Source: Nitrosopumilus piranensis (GTDB lineage Archaea; Thermoproteota; Nitrososphaeria; Nitrososphaerales; Nitrosopumilaceae). From it: a DNA stretch of 64,000 nt. Below the pieces are notes generated by a model, which saw only the letters and a program-made list of their open reading frames with translations, had not been told where the DNA came from and ran no database searches. The stretch spans positions 62,001 to 126,000 of the forward strand of contig NZ_CP010868.1 of NCBI RefSeq assembly GCF_000875775.1, given 5' to 3'. Shown here in pieces: positions 45,222-53,742 of this stretch. Within the stretch, counting starts at the first letter, position 1; each line of letters begins with the position of its first letter. The position numbers and the translations under genes are program-made.

Positions 45222-46886
45222 TTACATTGTTGCTTGTGCTGCGTCATGGAACATCTGACTCTTTGCACAACCAGCAGCAAGTTCATCACCTGCTCCACGT
45301 CTCATAAGACCTCTGTATAGACCGTCTTCGAGCTTCACACCTTCTCTTTCTTCCCATTCTTCAACAGTGATAGAGTATTTCTTTTGTATTCTGTCTCTAT
45401 ACCATTCAGGGATTACATTAAATGCACAAAATGGAACAATTCTAAGGTCAGGAGTAACATAGTGAATATCACATCTTTGTAGTCTTTCCAAGTCTTCGTT
45501 GTATTTGTCTTGGAAGTGCATCATACCAAGGAATAGTCCTTTAACATGCCAAGAACCAACTGAATCAAATGATCTCTTCATCAAGATGTTACCGAACATT
45601 TTTGCCAAGTCTAATCCGGCTGGTTGTTTCTTTGAATCAACAAATCCTTTGAGTTTTCTGACAACTTCAAGCATTGTAAAATACTTGTTTTTACCAGAAC
45701 GAATCTCTTCTGCTTTATCTTCAAACAATTCCAACATTCCTTGAATGTCACAGAATTTGGTTAATGGAACAAACTTCTTTGTTTCTTCATCCTCAAAGAT
45801 GTATGTTCCTGCACCACAAGCAAAGTGAATAGATAATTCGTATTTTGGTTTGCTTGAGAATGCTTCAATTACATTTGTTAGTGGCATACAACTTGGTACT
45901 GGGAACCAATCATCAATAGTTACCTCACCATTTGTTTGCTCTTCAATTCTTTGAATACAATCAGGAACTGTAATTCTGTATTTTTCACGTTCAGTCTTAC
46001 CCATTCTACCAGTAAGTGATACTGGTTGGAAGTTTACAGCGTGAACCACATCCATATTCTTTTGAGCATATCGAATAATTCCACCTAGTTCATGATCATT
46101 AATTGATTTGATTACTGTTGGAACAAATACTACAGTAGTTCCAGTCTTTCTGCAACTATCAAGTGCATATGGGATTTCCCAGTGATTCTTTGGGTTTGTT
46201 CTTGCAGTTACACCATCAAATGAAAGATACAAATTGTTACATCCAGCAAGCCTTACTTCACGTGCTGCCTCTGGATCCATTGCATGTCTAATACCGTTAG
46301 TGTTCATCTGAATATGATCAACACCTTCTTCTTTCATAATTTTGATAACATCAGCAATATCATCTCTAAGCATTGGCTCACCACCAGTAATTTGCATAGA
46401 GTTTCCTGGAATTGGTCTTTCTGCTCTTAGAGTCTTCATCATTCCTCTGATTTGAGTATGATCTGGTTCATACATGTAAGCACCTTCTAGACCCTTCTTT
46501 ACATAAAAGAAACAATACCAACATGTCAAGTCACATCTGTTAGTTACAATCATGTTTGCAAGTCCACTATGAGACAAATGGTTTGAACATAATCCACAGT
46601 TATTTGGACAAGAACATTTGTCAATCATTACATTTGGAGCATGAGCACCTTTGCCATCCATCCAGTAAGTACTAAATTTCTTGTATAATTCGTAAGAACC
46701 AAAGTATAATTCCTCACATTCACCATGAGTTGGACAAACTTTGGACATGAATACTTTGTTGTCTCTCTCAAAGACTTCTGCATCCAAAATCATGTTACAA
46801 TCTGGACAGATACTTTGAGTGAATCTGATAGTAGATTTTTTACCTAGATTTTTAGTGGTTTGATTAGATATCTGAATTAGAGCCAT
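45222..46886 (-). CDS. Radical SAM protein, tetraether lipid synthase (Tes)-like
   Basis: Tes-type enzymes (MJ0619 family) join archaeol chains to form tetraether lipids. The 554-residue protein has an N-terminal four-Cys zinc-like region (SICPDCNMIL, VCPTHGECE), a CSCPNNCGLCSNH cluster, the radical SAM motif NRCDLTCWYCFF, the GGEPMLRDD motif and MNTNGIR. A Cys-rich C-terminal part (CDIHYVTPD, PFCAFNVIPEW) follows. No B12-binding domain is seen. I start at the ATG at 46886: a TATA element 32 nt upstream lies inside the longer frame to 46931, so the long start would lie upstream of the message. Exact substrate is inferred from family resemblance. Confidence 0.78.
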   Translation of the reverse strand: MALIQISNQTTKNLGKKSTIRFTQSICPDCNMILDAEVFERDNKVFMSKVCPTHGECEELYFGSYELYKKFSTYWMDGKGAHAPNVMIDKCSCPNNCGLCSNHLSHSGLANMIVTNRCDLTCWYCFFYVKKGLEGAYMYEPDHTQIRGMMKTLRAERPIPGNSMQITGGEPMLRDDIADVIKIMKEEGVDHIQMNTNGIRHAMDPEAAREVRLAGCNNLYLSFDGVTARTNPKNHWEIPYALDSCRKTGTTVVFVPTVIKSINDHELGGIIRYAQKNMDVVHAVNFQPVSLTGRMGKTEREKYRITVPDCIQRIEEQTNGEVTIDDWFPVPSCMPLTNVIEAFSSKPKYELSIHFACGAGTYIFEDEETKKFVPLTKFCDIQGMLELFEDKAEEIRSGKNKYFTMLEVVRKLKGFVDSKKQPAGLDLAKMFGNILMKRSFDSVGSWHVKGLFLGMMHFQDKYNEDLERLQRCDIHYVTPDLRIVPFCAFNVIPEWYRDRIQKKYSITVEEWEEREGVKLEDGLYRGLMRRGAGDELAAGCAKSQMFHDAAQATM

Positions 46887-46914
46887 GCCTACATTGGGCA
46901 TTTTTCCGAAATGG

Positions 46915-46921
46915 TATATAA
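46915..46921 (-). promoter_or_regulatory. TATA box of the Tes-like radical SAM gene
   Basis: On the minus strand the sequence reads ATTATATAC, about 30 nt upstream of the ATG at 46886. It supports the shorter start and a message with a leader of only a few bases. Confidence 0.55.
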
Positions 46922-46970
46922 TGCATTTCATACTTGGCCTCGGGTGGAATTTAGGAACCAGGCATACGTG

Positions 46971-46980
46971 ATTTAAATAT
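46971..46980 (+). promoter_or_regulatory. TATA box of the TrmB-like regulator gene
   Basis: ATTTAAATAT is centred about 27 nt upstream of the ATG at 47003. The spacing implies a leaderless message. It is divergent from the radical SAM promoter, so the two share a region of about 115 bp. Confidence 0.55.
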
Positions 46981-47002
46981 CAAAACTAATCGACTAGATC
47001 GC

Positions 47003-47770
47003 ATGAGTATATCTGATAAGACAAGAAAGGCATTAGAAAAAATTGGTCTAACAAGTTATGAGATCAGAACATTTTCTGTATTACTAAAATCAGGGGAATT
47101 AACAGCATCAGAGCTTAGTCAAAAATCAGGAGTGCCATATTCAAAAATTTATGAAGTTCTAGGAACACTAGAGGAGAAAGGTTGGATTGGAACAGATGAT
47201 TCCAGACCAACAAAGTATTTTGCAAAATCACCATCAACAGGGTTAGAAACTACAAAACAGAAAATGGAAAATGATTTTTCACAAAATCAGAGTGTTATTC
47301 TAAATGAGCTCGTTCCATTATATGAAAAAAGTGGAACTAGTGAAAAACCAGACATTTGGGTATTATCAGGTGCAGTAAACATTGCAGCAAAAATTCTAGA
47401 AATGGTTGAAACTTGTAGAAATGAAGTCATGATTGCATTACCTGAAGCTGGAGAAGAATTAGTTAAACAAGCATTACCAAAATTAAGATCACTTCATGAT
47501 AAAGGAGTTGAGATCACTATTCTTACATCAGATAAAATGGATAAAGAATCCATCAAAGCAATTAAACGAGTTGCTACAGTTAAAGTCAAGAAAGGTTTGT
47601 TTGGAGGAGGTATAATTTCAGATAAAAAATATGTTGTAATTTTATTAGGTCCTGAAATTGCGGGTGAGAATTCCTCAGATGTAGTTGCAATTTGGGCAGA
47701 TCATGCAGGATTAGCTGGATTTGCACGTCAATATTTTGAATATTTATTAAAAGATTCAAAGAAGGTGTAA
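47003..47770 (+). CDS. TrmB family transcriptional regulator
   Basis: This is an archaeal TrmB-type regulator of 255 residues. An N-terminal winged helix (residues about 8-75) has IGLTSYEIRTFSVLLKSGEL, then SELSQKSGVPYSKIYEVLGT as recognition helix. A linker helix follows, then a C-terminal effector domain resembling a PLD-like fold (WVLSGAVNIAAKILEMVE, VEITILTSDKMD). TrmB proteins usually sense sugars, though many thaumarchaeal ones have unknown ligands. It is divergent from the Tes-like gene and 2 nt from the DtxR-like gene downstream. It may control one or both. Confidence 0.88.
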   Translation: MSISDKTRKALEKIGLTSYEIRTFSVLLKSGELTASELSQKSGVPYSKIYEVLGTLEEKGWIGTDDSRPTKYFAKSPSTGLETTKQKMENDFSQNQSVILNELVPLYEKSGTSEKPDIWVLSGAVNIAAKILEMVETCRNEVMIALPEAGEELVKQALPKLRSLHDKGVEITILTSDKMDKESIKAIKRVATVKVKKGLFGGGIISDKKYVVILLGPEIAGENSSDVVAIWADHAGLAGFARQYFEYLLKDSKKV

Positions 47771-47772
47771 GT

Positions 47773-48231
47773 ATGGATGGATTAAATGATGAAGAGACTC
47801 TATTTGTAGGAACAGCTGAAGCTGAACATGTAGAGATGTATCTTAAAGCAATTTGGCATATCAAAGAAAGAGGAGAAGAAGTCAAAATTAGTACAATTGC
47901 AAAAATGCTCAATGTAAGGCAACCAAGTGTTGTTCAAATGTTAAAGAAGCTAAACAGTAAGAATTTGGTCACTTACAACAAGGCAGGAGTAAAACTTACA
48001 GGAGAGGGTCAGGCTATTGGATCTAGTATGATGAGAAATAGTAGACTACTAGAAGTTCTAATGGATAGTGCACTCAAAGTTGATATCGATGAAGAAATGG
48101 TATGTGGAATTGAACATCATATGAACAAACAATTTACAGATGCATTATGTACAATGCTTAAACATCCAAGAAAGTGTCCACATGATCACGACATTCCAGT
48201 TGGAGAATGTTGTAAATCAGATTCAGGATAA
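47773..48231 (+). CDS. DtxR/MntR family metal-dependent regulator
   Basis: This 152-residue metal-responsive repressor has an N-terminal winged helix. It starts AEHVEMYLKAIWHIKERGEE with the DtxR pattern, then ISTIAKMLNVRQPSVVQMLK as recognition helix. The dimerisation and metal-binding domain has EEMVCGIEHHMNKQFTDAL, where Cys, Glu and His are metal ligands in iron-type regulators. It ends HPRKCPHDHDIPVGECC. There is no SH3 domain. The start is 3 nt after the TrmB stop. Iron or manganese is the likely effector. Confidence 0.88.
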   Translation: MDGLNDEETLFVGTAEAEHVEMYLKAIWHIKERGEEVKISTIAKMLNVRQPSVVQMLKKLNSKNLVTYNKAGVKLTGEGQAIGSSMMRNSRLLEVLMDSALKVDIDEEMVCGIEHHMNKQFTDALCTMLKHPRKCPHDHDIPVGECCKSDSG

Positions 48232-48270
48232 TATCCCAAAAGATATATCATCTTAGAAAATATACCAATC

Positions 48271-48435
48271 ATGGCATGTTTTTGTGGATGTGAAACATAT
48301 CAAAAAAATGATGATGGTTTTAAAATTGCATGTGTAAAGTGTGGACATGGACCTCAAAATCATGATGAAGAATTCAGAGCTGCGGCAAGAAAGAACGAAT
48401 CACAAAGTCAAAAACGTGATGCAGATTTTGGATAG
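48271..48435 (+). CDS. Small zinc-site protein, 54 residues
   Basis: An ATG at 48271 opens a 54-codon frame that starts MACFCGCETYQ and continues IACVKCGHGPQNHDEEF. Two closely spaced Cys groups (CFCGC and CVKCGH) look like a zinc knuckle, and the tail is charged. I do not recognise a family. It follows the DtxR-like gene by 39 nt on the same strand and ends 3 nt before the stop of the convergent YjbQ gene. Codon use and the Cys pattern argue it is real. Confidence 0.65.
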   Translation: MACFCGCETYQKNDDGFKIACVKCGHGPQNHDEEFRAAARKNESQSQKRDADFG

Positions 48436-48438
48436 AAC

Positions 48439-48858
48439 TTATTTACCAATTATTTTTACTAAAACTCTTTTTGGTCGTTTTCCATCAAATTCACCATAGA
48501 ATATTTGTTCCCAAGGACCAAAATCTAATTGGCCATTAGTAATTGCAATGACTACCTCTCTTCCCATCACTTGACGTTTTAGATGAGCATCTGCATTATC
48601 TTCTCCAGTGTCATTGTGTTTGTATTGATCAACTGGAGCATGAGGAGCTAATTCTTCTAACCACTTTTCATAATCATGAAGTAATCCACCTTCATTGTCA
48701 TTGATAAAAACACTTGCAGTAATATGCATCGCATTAACAAGGCATAAACCTTCTTTGACCTTGCTTTCGTTAACTAATTTTCTTATGTCAGGAGTGATAT
48801 TAACAAAGCCTCTACGTGATTGAACATTAAAGGTTAGATATTCAGTTAACGAATTCAT
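48439..48858 (-). CDS. YjbQ family protein (secondary thiamine-phosphate synthase type)
   Basis: The 139-residue protein matches the YjbQ/UPF0047 family, whose members show weak thiamine-phosphate synthase activity. Key motifs are [31 protein letters not shown], the [20 protein letters not shown] stretch with His and Asp residues at the active site, and [19 protein letters not shown]. The length fits the family. Biological function is unsettled for the family as a whole. Confidence 0.88.
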   Translation of the reverse strand: MNSLTEYLTFNVQSRRGFVNITPDIRKLVNESKVKEGLCLVNAMHITASVFINDNEGGLLHDYEKWLEELAPHAPVDQYKHNDTGEDNADAHLKRQVMGREVVIAITNGQLDFGPWEQIFYGEFDGKRPKRVLVKIIGK

Positions 48859-49028
48859 AATTTTTCTAGGTTAATCATCAATTAAAATCATAGGCAGGCT
48901 CAGAACTCAAGATCCTCATCATCATTTCAAAGGGATAGGTTCATCACCACCTGCAAGGCATATTTGAGGAGATTCCTATTGAGTCTTTCAAGAAGCTTGA
49001 TAAATGGCCATTAGATTATTCATTCAAA

Positions 49029-49442
49029 ATGGTTGCAATTGACACTCCAGCATCAGTGGAAAGTTTTAGAAGATTTATCATCTCAAGTACATGCAAATCT
49101 TATGCCCCAAGAAGTTATTTAGAAGACTCTGAAGTATTTGCTGAAAGAGAAGATAGTCTAGGTGCAATTTATGTAGAAGCAGCTGATAAAGTAACTTTAA
49201 AAAAAATTAGAGACATTACATTTGTTAATGCTAGAGATATTCTAGGAATTATTTATAATTCAAAAAGTGGCAATACATCTCTAAAATGGCGTCAATTAAA
49301 GAGAAATCACGGCAAGGTTACTGGAGAGGCATCTGCAAATTCATTAACAAATTTAGCCGAGTCAGGAGTTCTAACTTTGGATTGGGTTGAAAGTTATCTA
49401 AAGAAAAAATCTGAAGAAAAAACTAACGAAGTAACAAACTAA
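49029..49442 (+). CDS. Hypothetical protein
   Basis: I do not recognise this 137-residue protein. It is soluble, mixed helix and strand, basic in the centre (KWRQLKRNHGK) and ends in a Lys/Glu-rich tail (VESYLKKKSEEKTNEVTN). The first ATG is at 49029. The frame stays open back to a stop at 48936, and the upstream codons (IPIESFKKLDKWPLDYSFK) look protein-like, yet no ATG, GTG or TTG lies among them. It precedes pelota by 32 nt on the same strand, which may hint at translation or RNA quality control. The start is uncertain. Confidence 0.6.
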   Translation: MVAIDTPASVESFRRFIISSTCKSYAPRSYLEDSEVFAEREDSLGAIYVEAADKVTLKKIRDITFVNARDILGIIYNSKSGNTSLKWRQLKRNHGKVTGEASANSLTNLAESGVLTLDWVESYLKKKSEEKTNEVTN

Positions 49443-49474
49443 ACTCTTTTCTCTTTGTAGACTAGAATAACAAT

Positions 49475-50524
49475 ATGATTACAAAGAAAATTGATGAGAA
49501 TTTAATTTCTGTCATTCCAGAAGATTCAGATGATCTTTTGAATCTACGTAGGATAATTAAAGAAAATGACAAAATTATTGGTGATACAACCAGAGTACTA
49601 AAGCAAGATAAAGACTATTCAAGACCTGACAAAGGAGAGAGAATTAAAGTTAGAATTGCATTAACCGTAGAAAAGATTTCATTAGATAATGTGTTAGATA
49701 GATTAAGAGTTGGAGGAACGATTTCTGAATCAAGTAATGAGTCAGTACCTCATGGGAGTCATCATTCATTTATTTTAAAAATTAATGATGGAATTACGAT
49801 ATCAAAGAAAAAGTGGTTACCATTTGAAAAAAATCTTTTAGAATCAAGTAATAATCAAATTGGTTTTGTGCTTGTAGCAATAGACACAGGAGATAGTGGA
49901 ATTGCAAGACTAAGAGGAACACATTTGGAATTTATGCCAAATATCTATTCAGGCTCAGGTGGAAAGAGATACAAAACTAATTTCAACATTGAAAAATTCT
50001 TTGAGCAAGTACAACAAGCAGTTTCAACTATTCTAAAAGAAAGAGATACAATAGTGGTTTTTGGACCAGGTGAAACGAAGAAAAGATTTGCAAATTTTAT
50101 TCAAAAATCTCAAAATCTACAAAAATTCAAAGTACATGTTGTAGAAGGGATAGATTCTGGAGGAGAAGATGGAATTTACACATTTACAAAATCCAATATA
50201 ATGAAAGAGATCATGTCAGATAGTAAACTAGCAAAAGTATCTTCAATTATTGATAAAGTCATGCTCCTTGCAAATAAAAAAAGTAAGAAATTCACTATGG
50301 GTTTTGATGAGACATTTAATGCAAATCAAATGGGCGCAGTTGAATCCCTTGTTTTTTCAGATAAAGCAATTCAAGATGATGAACAGAAAATGATAGATTT
50401 TCTAAACGATGTTGAAAGTAAGGGAGTGAAAATGTATAGTGTCGACTCATCTACAGATATTGGTCTAAGAGTAACGGGATTAGGAGGAATTATTTCCTTA
50501 TTACGATATTCAATAGAATCTTAA
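49475..50524 (+). CDS. pelA: mRNA surveillance protein pelota (Dom34)
   Basis: Pelota binds stalled ribosomes in place of release factor aRF1 and recruits ABCE1 to split them. The 349-residue protein has three eRF1-like domains. The N-terminal Sm-like domain runs about 1-130 (SVIPEDSDDLLNLRRII). The central domain has FVLVAIDTGDSGIARLRG and VVFGPGETKKRFA. The C-terminal domain has TMGFDETFNANQMGAVESLV and MYSVDSSTDIGLRVTGLGGI. No GGQ motif is seen, as expected for pelota. It ends in a shared four-base stop overlap (TTAA) with the convergent cutA. Confidence 0.92.
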   Translation: MITKKIDENLISVIPEDSDDLLNLRRIIKENDKIIGDTTRVLKQDKDYSRPDKGERIKVRIALTVEKISLDNVLDRLRVGGTISESSNESVPHGSHHSFILKINDGITISKKKWLPFEKNLLESSNNQIGFVLVAIDTGDSGIARLRGTHLEFMPNIYSGSGGKRYKTNFNIEKFFEQVQQAVSTILKERDTIVVFGPGETKKRFANFIQKSQNLQKFKVHVVEGIDSGGEDGIYTFTKSNIMKEIMSDSKLAKVSSIIDKVMLLANKKSKKFTMGFDETFNANQMGAVESLVFSDKAIQDDEQKMIDFLNDVESKGVKMYSVDSSTDIGLRVTGLGGIISLLRYSIES

Positions 50525-50832
50525 TTTGTTGATTCTATCAGCCAATCAAGATAGGGCTTGTTTATTGAAGTTACATCAATTTCAGCAATTTCAGGAACAT
50601 CATATGGATGAGTTTCCTTAATTTTTTCTTTGAGTAATTTTTTGTTTTTTGATGTAGTTTTAAAGATAGCAATGTATTCAGAGGCATTTTCAATTTTTTG
50701 ATTCCAAGAATAGATCGAAGAAATTTTAGAAATATTAACACATGCCACTATCTTATTTTTTACAAACACTTTTGCAATTTTTGTAATTGATTTTTTATCA
50801 GGATATGTTGAGATTATCACTGCTGGTTTCAT
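50521..50832 (-). CDS. cutA: CutA-like divalent-cation tolerance protein
   Basis: This 103-residue trimeric ferredoxin-fold protein is of the CutA1 family. Motifs are VIISTYPDKKSITKIAKVFV, VACVNISKISSIYSWNQKIE (Ser/Ile-Tyr-x-Trp core), KIKETHPYDVPEIAEIDV and the final YLDWLIEST. Function is linked to metal tolerance in bacteria and is not settled in archaea. It is convergent with pelota and divergent from the site-2 protease gene. Confidence 0.92.
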   Translation of the reverse strand: MKPAVIISTYPDKKSITKIAKVFVKNKIVACVNISKISSIYSWNQKIENASEYIAIFKTTSKNKKLLKEKIKETHPYDVPEIAEIDVTSINKPYLDWLIESTN

Positions 50833-50875
50833 AGTAACCGATAAATGTACGTACCTTAAAAAAATTACAATTAGT

Positions 50876-52072
50876 TTGGAACTTGATTTTATTACTCAAA
50901 ATTCGATTATTTATGTATTAATGGCATGGGTCATTATTGTAATTGTTGCAAAGGGATTAAAATTAGAAAAACATGGTTTTGAAATAAAGGCGTACAGTTT
51001 AACTTACAAAAATAAACAAGTTAATTCAGTACTGTTAAAACTTCTTAGTCGTACAAGAAGAGGAATTAGAGTTTTTGCAGATGTAAGTGTAATTTCAGGT
51101 TTTATCATGATGGGTTTTGCATTTTGGTTTTTGCTAAATAATGTTGCAAACTTTTTTGTTGCACAAACAGAATTCGCAGAATTAACAGTTCTTATTCCAG
51201 GAGTTACACTAACTTCAGCGGCATCAATTACATACTTTTTACTATCAATTCCAGTTGTACTCGTAATTCATGAAGGAGCACACGGTATTGTTGCAGCTTT
51301 AGAAAAAATTAAGATCAAAACAGGAGGTTTTGCCATATTTATCGCAATGTTTGCAGGTTTCGTAGAGCCCGATGAAGAAGAGTTCAACAAAGCAAAGAAG
51401 ATTTCAAAACTCAGGGTAATTGGCGCAGGAGCTACATCAAATGTAATTTTTGCATTTGTGTTAGGAGCAATTTTGCTTACAAATCCATTTTTTGCAATGG
51501 TTTTACCTGAACCGCTATTGAGTGCATTTTATGAATTACCGGAAGGAGTTCTAATTCTTTCAATCATTGAGAATTCAGGGGCTGAACAAGCAGGATTGCT
51601 TGCAAATGACATCATTACATCAATCAACGATAAGCCGATTTTGAGTCCAGTTGATTTTCCCAGTTTGAATCCTGGAGATATGGCAAGTGTGTCAGTACTT
51701 AGAGATGGGCAACCTTTAGAATTTAATCTTGAAGTAATGCCAGCACCTGATGATCCAGAAAGAGGATTAATTGGAATTATGAGAGATAATTCATTTGCAT
51801 ACAAACCTGTAATGAATTTCATTGAATGGAATGATCCAAATGTTTCAATGTTTCTCTTATGGCTTTGGATGATATCATTTTTTATTGGAATAATCAACAT
51901 GCTTCCATTACCAATTTTAGATGGCGGAAAATTCATTCATACAATAATTGATAAAAGAATTTCTGAAAAATCTGTAAATGGCGTAATGTGGGGAATCTAT
52001 GCATTCACCTTTGTATTATTTGGCCTAAATATTGCCCTATCATATGTAAAGTCAGGTTGGTTCACAATATAG
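50876..52072 (+). CDS. Site-2 protease-like membrane metalloprotease (M50) with PDZ domain
   Basis: This intramembrane zinc protease of 398 residues has about six to seven hydrophobic segments. The zinc motif is VLVIHEGAHGIVAA (His132, Glu133, His136), and the third ligand lies in NMLPLPILDGGKFIHT. A PDZ domain sits between them (about 215-300: ILSIIENSGAEQAGLLANDI). Such enzymes cut anchored regulators or signal remnants. The start is TTG at 50876. There is no obvious anti-sigma-like partner beside it, as expected in archaea. Confidence 0.9.
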   Translation: MELDFITQNSIIYVLMAWVIIVIVAKGLKLEKHGFEIKAYSLTYKNKQVNSVLLKLLSRTRRGIRVFADVSVISGFIMMGFAFWFLLNNVANFFVAQTEFAELTVLIPGVTLTSAASITYFLLSIPVVLVIHEGAHGIVAALEKIKIKTGGFAIFIAMFAGFVEPDEEEFNKAKKISKLRVIGAGATSNVIFAFVLGAILLTNPFFAMVLPEPLLSAFYELPEGVLILSIIENSGAEQAGLLANDIITSINDKPILSPVDFPSLNPGDMASVSVLRDGQPLEFNLEVMPAPDDPERGLIGIMRDNSFAYKPVMNFIEWNDPNVSMFLLWLWMISFFIGIINMLPLPILDGGKFIHTIIDKRISEKSVNGVMWGIYAFTFVLFGLNIALSYVKSGWFTI

Positions 52073-52115
52073 AAAATACCTAAAGAATCATTAATGAAAA
52101 AAAATATTTAAACTC

Positions 52116-53030
52116 ATGAAATGTGACGGGTGTGAAAATTCAGCAGTTTACACTAGAAAATATTCTGGACAAAAACTCTGTTCAGAATGTTTCTCAAATT
52201 CCATTGTAAGAAAAACTGCAAAGACTATTTCCAAGCACAAAATGATTCAAAATGATGAACTGGTAGCAGTTGCAGTTTCAGGAGGAAAAGACTCCTTAGC
52301 ACTCTTAAAAATCATTCATGAAATGTCATCTACTCATAATTTTAGAATCAAAGCAATTACTATTGATGAAGGAATTCCAGGATATAGAAATGAGGCATTA
52401 GAAATTGTAGAGAAGTTTTGTGGAGAATTGGGTGTAGAACACAAAATTTACTCTTACAAAGATCTCTTTGAATTAACACTTGATGAAGCATTAGATTTGA
52501 GGGAAAATGAAAAAACATCATCATGTTCAATTTGTGGAACTTTAAGAAGGAGGGCAATTGATCATGCTGCAAAAGATATTGGCGCAGATGTTATTGCAAC
52601 TGGACATAATCTGGATGACATATTACAAACATTTGTCATAAATATGCTTTCAGGAGATACCAATAAGATTGGATGGATGGATCCTGATACATCTTCAAAT
52701 TCATTACGAAAAATAAAACCATTTTGTGAAATATACGAATCAGAAATAGTATTTTATGCATTTACAAACGACATACCATTTCAATCAGAACCTTGTCCTC
52801 ACATGAATGAGGGAATAAGAACTGAAATTCGTGAATTTCTAAATTCATTAGAAAAGCAACATAGTGGAATTAAAAATAATTTGTATAAATCAGTTCTAAG
52901 AGTATCTAATATTGTAAAAGAATCAAACTATAAAGAAAAAATGAGTTGTAAGAAATGTGGTAGTGACTGTACTGGAAATGTATGCGCAGTTTGCAACATG
53001 GTTTTGAAACTAAAAGAAAACCAAACCTAA
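52116..53030 (+). CDS. tRNA 2-thiolation protein, TtuA/Ncs6 (CTU1) type
   Basis: The protein is an ATP pyrophosphatase that adenylates a tRNA uridine before 2-thiolation. The 304-residue protein has an N-terminal zinc finger (CDGCENSAVY, LCSECF), the PP-loop AVSGGKDSLALLKII, and Cys residues at SCSICGTLRRRAID and SEPCPHMN that bind an iron-sulfur cluster in TtuA. ATGHNLDDILQTFVINML is the family helix. A C-terminal zinc finger follows (CKKCGSDC, CAVCNMVL). A ubiquitin-like sulfur carrier such as the MoaD domain at 22346-23689 would be a natural donor partner, though this is inference. Confidence 0.9.
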   Translation: MKCDGCENSAVYTRKYSGQKLCSECFSNSIVRKTAKTISKHKMIQNDELVAVAVSGGKDSLALLKIIHEMSSTHNFRIKAITIDEGIPGYRNEALEIVEKFCGELGVEHKIYSYKDLFELTLDEALDLRENEKTSSCSICGTLRRRAIDHAAKDIGADVIATGHNLDDILQTFVINMLSGDTNKIGWMDPDTSSNSLRKIKPFCEIYESEIVFYAFTNDIPFQSEPCPHMNEGIRTEIREFLNSLEKQHSGIKNNLYKSVLRVSNIVKESNYKEKMSCKKCGSDCTGNVCAVCNMVLKLKENQT

Positions 53031-53033
53031 TGC

Positions 53034-53042
53034 AAATATAAC
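53034..53042 (+). promoter_or_regulatory. TATA box for SRP RNA
   Basis: AAATATAAC is centred about 25 nt upstream of the first base of the paired 5' end of the SRP RNA. Confidence 0.55.
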
Positions 53043-53060
53043 ATACTTTGTTTTAGGAAA

Positions 53061-53383
53061 AATGGTAGTAGGTAGGATTAGGGTGCCAGCCGTGCCCTGT
53101 TCTGAAACCGGCTATATGCAGAGATCAGTAACTGTTGGGTAAATCTCTAGATGGGTAATTCCCGCTTGGTGTGCGGAAATGAAATCACGCCGAGGCGGGT
53201 GGTTGCAGGACTAGAATTATCCGAAGGGATGACTTCTAAGACCGAACCATCGAAAGGGATGAGGTCCGGGAGGGAGCAATCCTAAGGTGGAGCATCCACG
53301 CTTCCTCGTCAACGTGGCGGATCTTGTATGCCTTGAAATGGGGCTATTCGTCTAGACTGGAACCAACAGATCTGCTACCATTT
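53061..53383 (+). ncRNA. ffs: 7S signal recognition particle RNA
   Basis: The region holds the SRP domain with GAGGTCCGGGAGGGAGCAATC, matching helix 8 with its GGAG-type tetraloop and asymmetric loop. The 5' part has GGGTGCCAGCCGTGCCCTG and the helix 3/4 pattern of archaeal SRP RNAs. The termini pair: AATGGTAG at 53061 with CTACCATT ending at 53382, giving about 322 nt, the expected archaeal size. A small open frame inside it (53324-53524) is not a gene. Exact ends are predicted from this pairing. Confidence 0.85.
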
Positions 53384-53409
53384 ATTATTAAAATCAAATT
53401 TACAAGATC

Positions 53410-53742
53410 ATGGAAGGAATTATTTCATTTGGCAATAAAAGAAGTTATGAGGAGTTTAAGAAACAAATTCCAACTCAGGTCTTGCCGCTTTTTGATTCAA
53501 TTAGAGTATTTTGTTTATCCTTAGGAGAAAATGCGATAGAAGATGTCAGAATGCATAGAGTTGTTTTTTGTAAGTCAATGACATTTCGATGGTTTGCAGA
53601 TGTTGAACCACAAAAAGAAGGAGTCGTTATAAAAATTCAAAAAAATAGAAAAGAGCCTACAATAATCATCAATATCCATAAAGACCAAAAAATTTCAGAA
53701 TTTGAAGATTTGATTAAAGAAGCATATAAAGAAATTCACTAA
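53410..53742 (+). CDS. Hypothetical protein, DUF5655-like
   Basis: The 110-residue protein starts MEGIISFGNKRSYEEFKKQI and continues FDSIRVFCLSLGENAIEDVR, a pattern seen in DUF5655-like domains. Those are small alpha/beta folds sometimes fused to nucleases. It ends ISEFEDLIKEAYKEIH. No catalytic residue is clear. It lies 27 nt after the SRP RNA and shares a 4-bp stop overlap with the convergent acylphosphatase. The family name is a resemblance, not a firm call. Confidence 0.6.
   Translation: MEGIISFGNKRSYEEFKKQIPTQVLPLFDSIRVFCLSLGENAIEDVRMHRVVFCKSMTFRWFADVEPQKEGVVIKIQKNRKEPTIIINIHKDQKISEFEDLIKEAYKEIH

Noticed and set aside
53324-53524. Small plus-strand frame of 66 codons
   Set aside because: It overlaps the 3' part of SRP RNA and is out of frame with the next gene.
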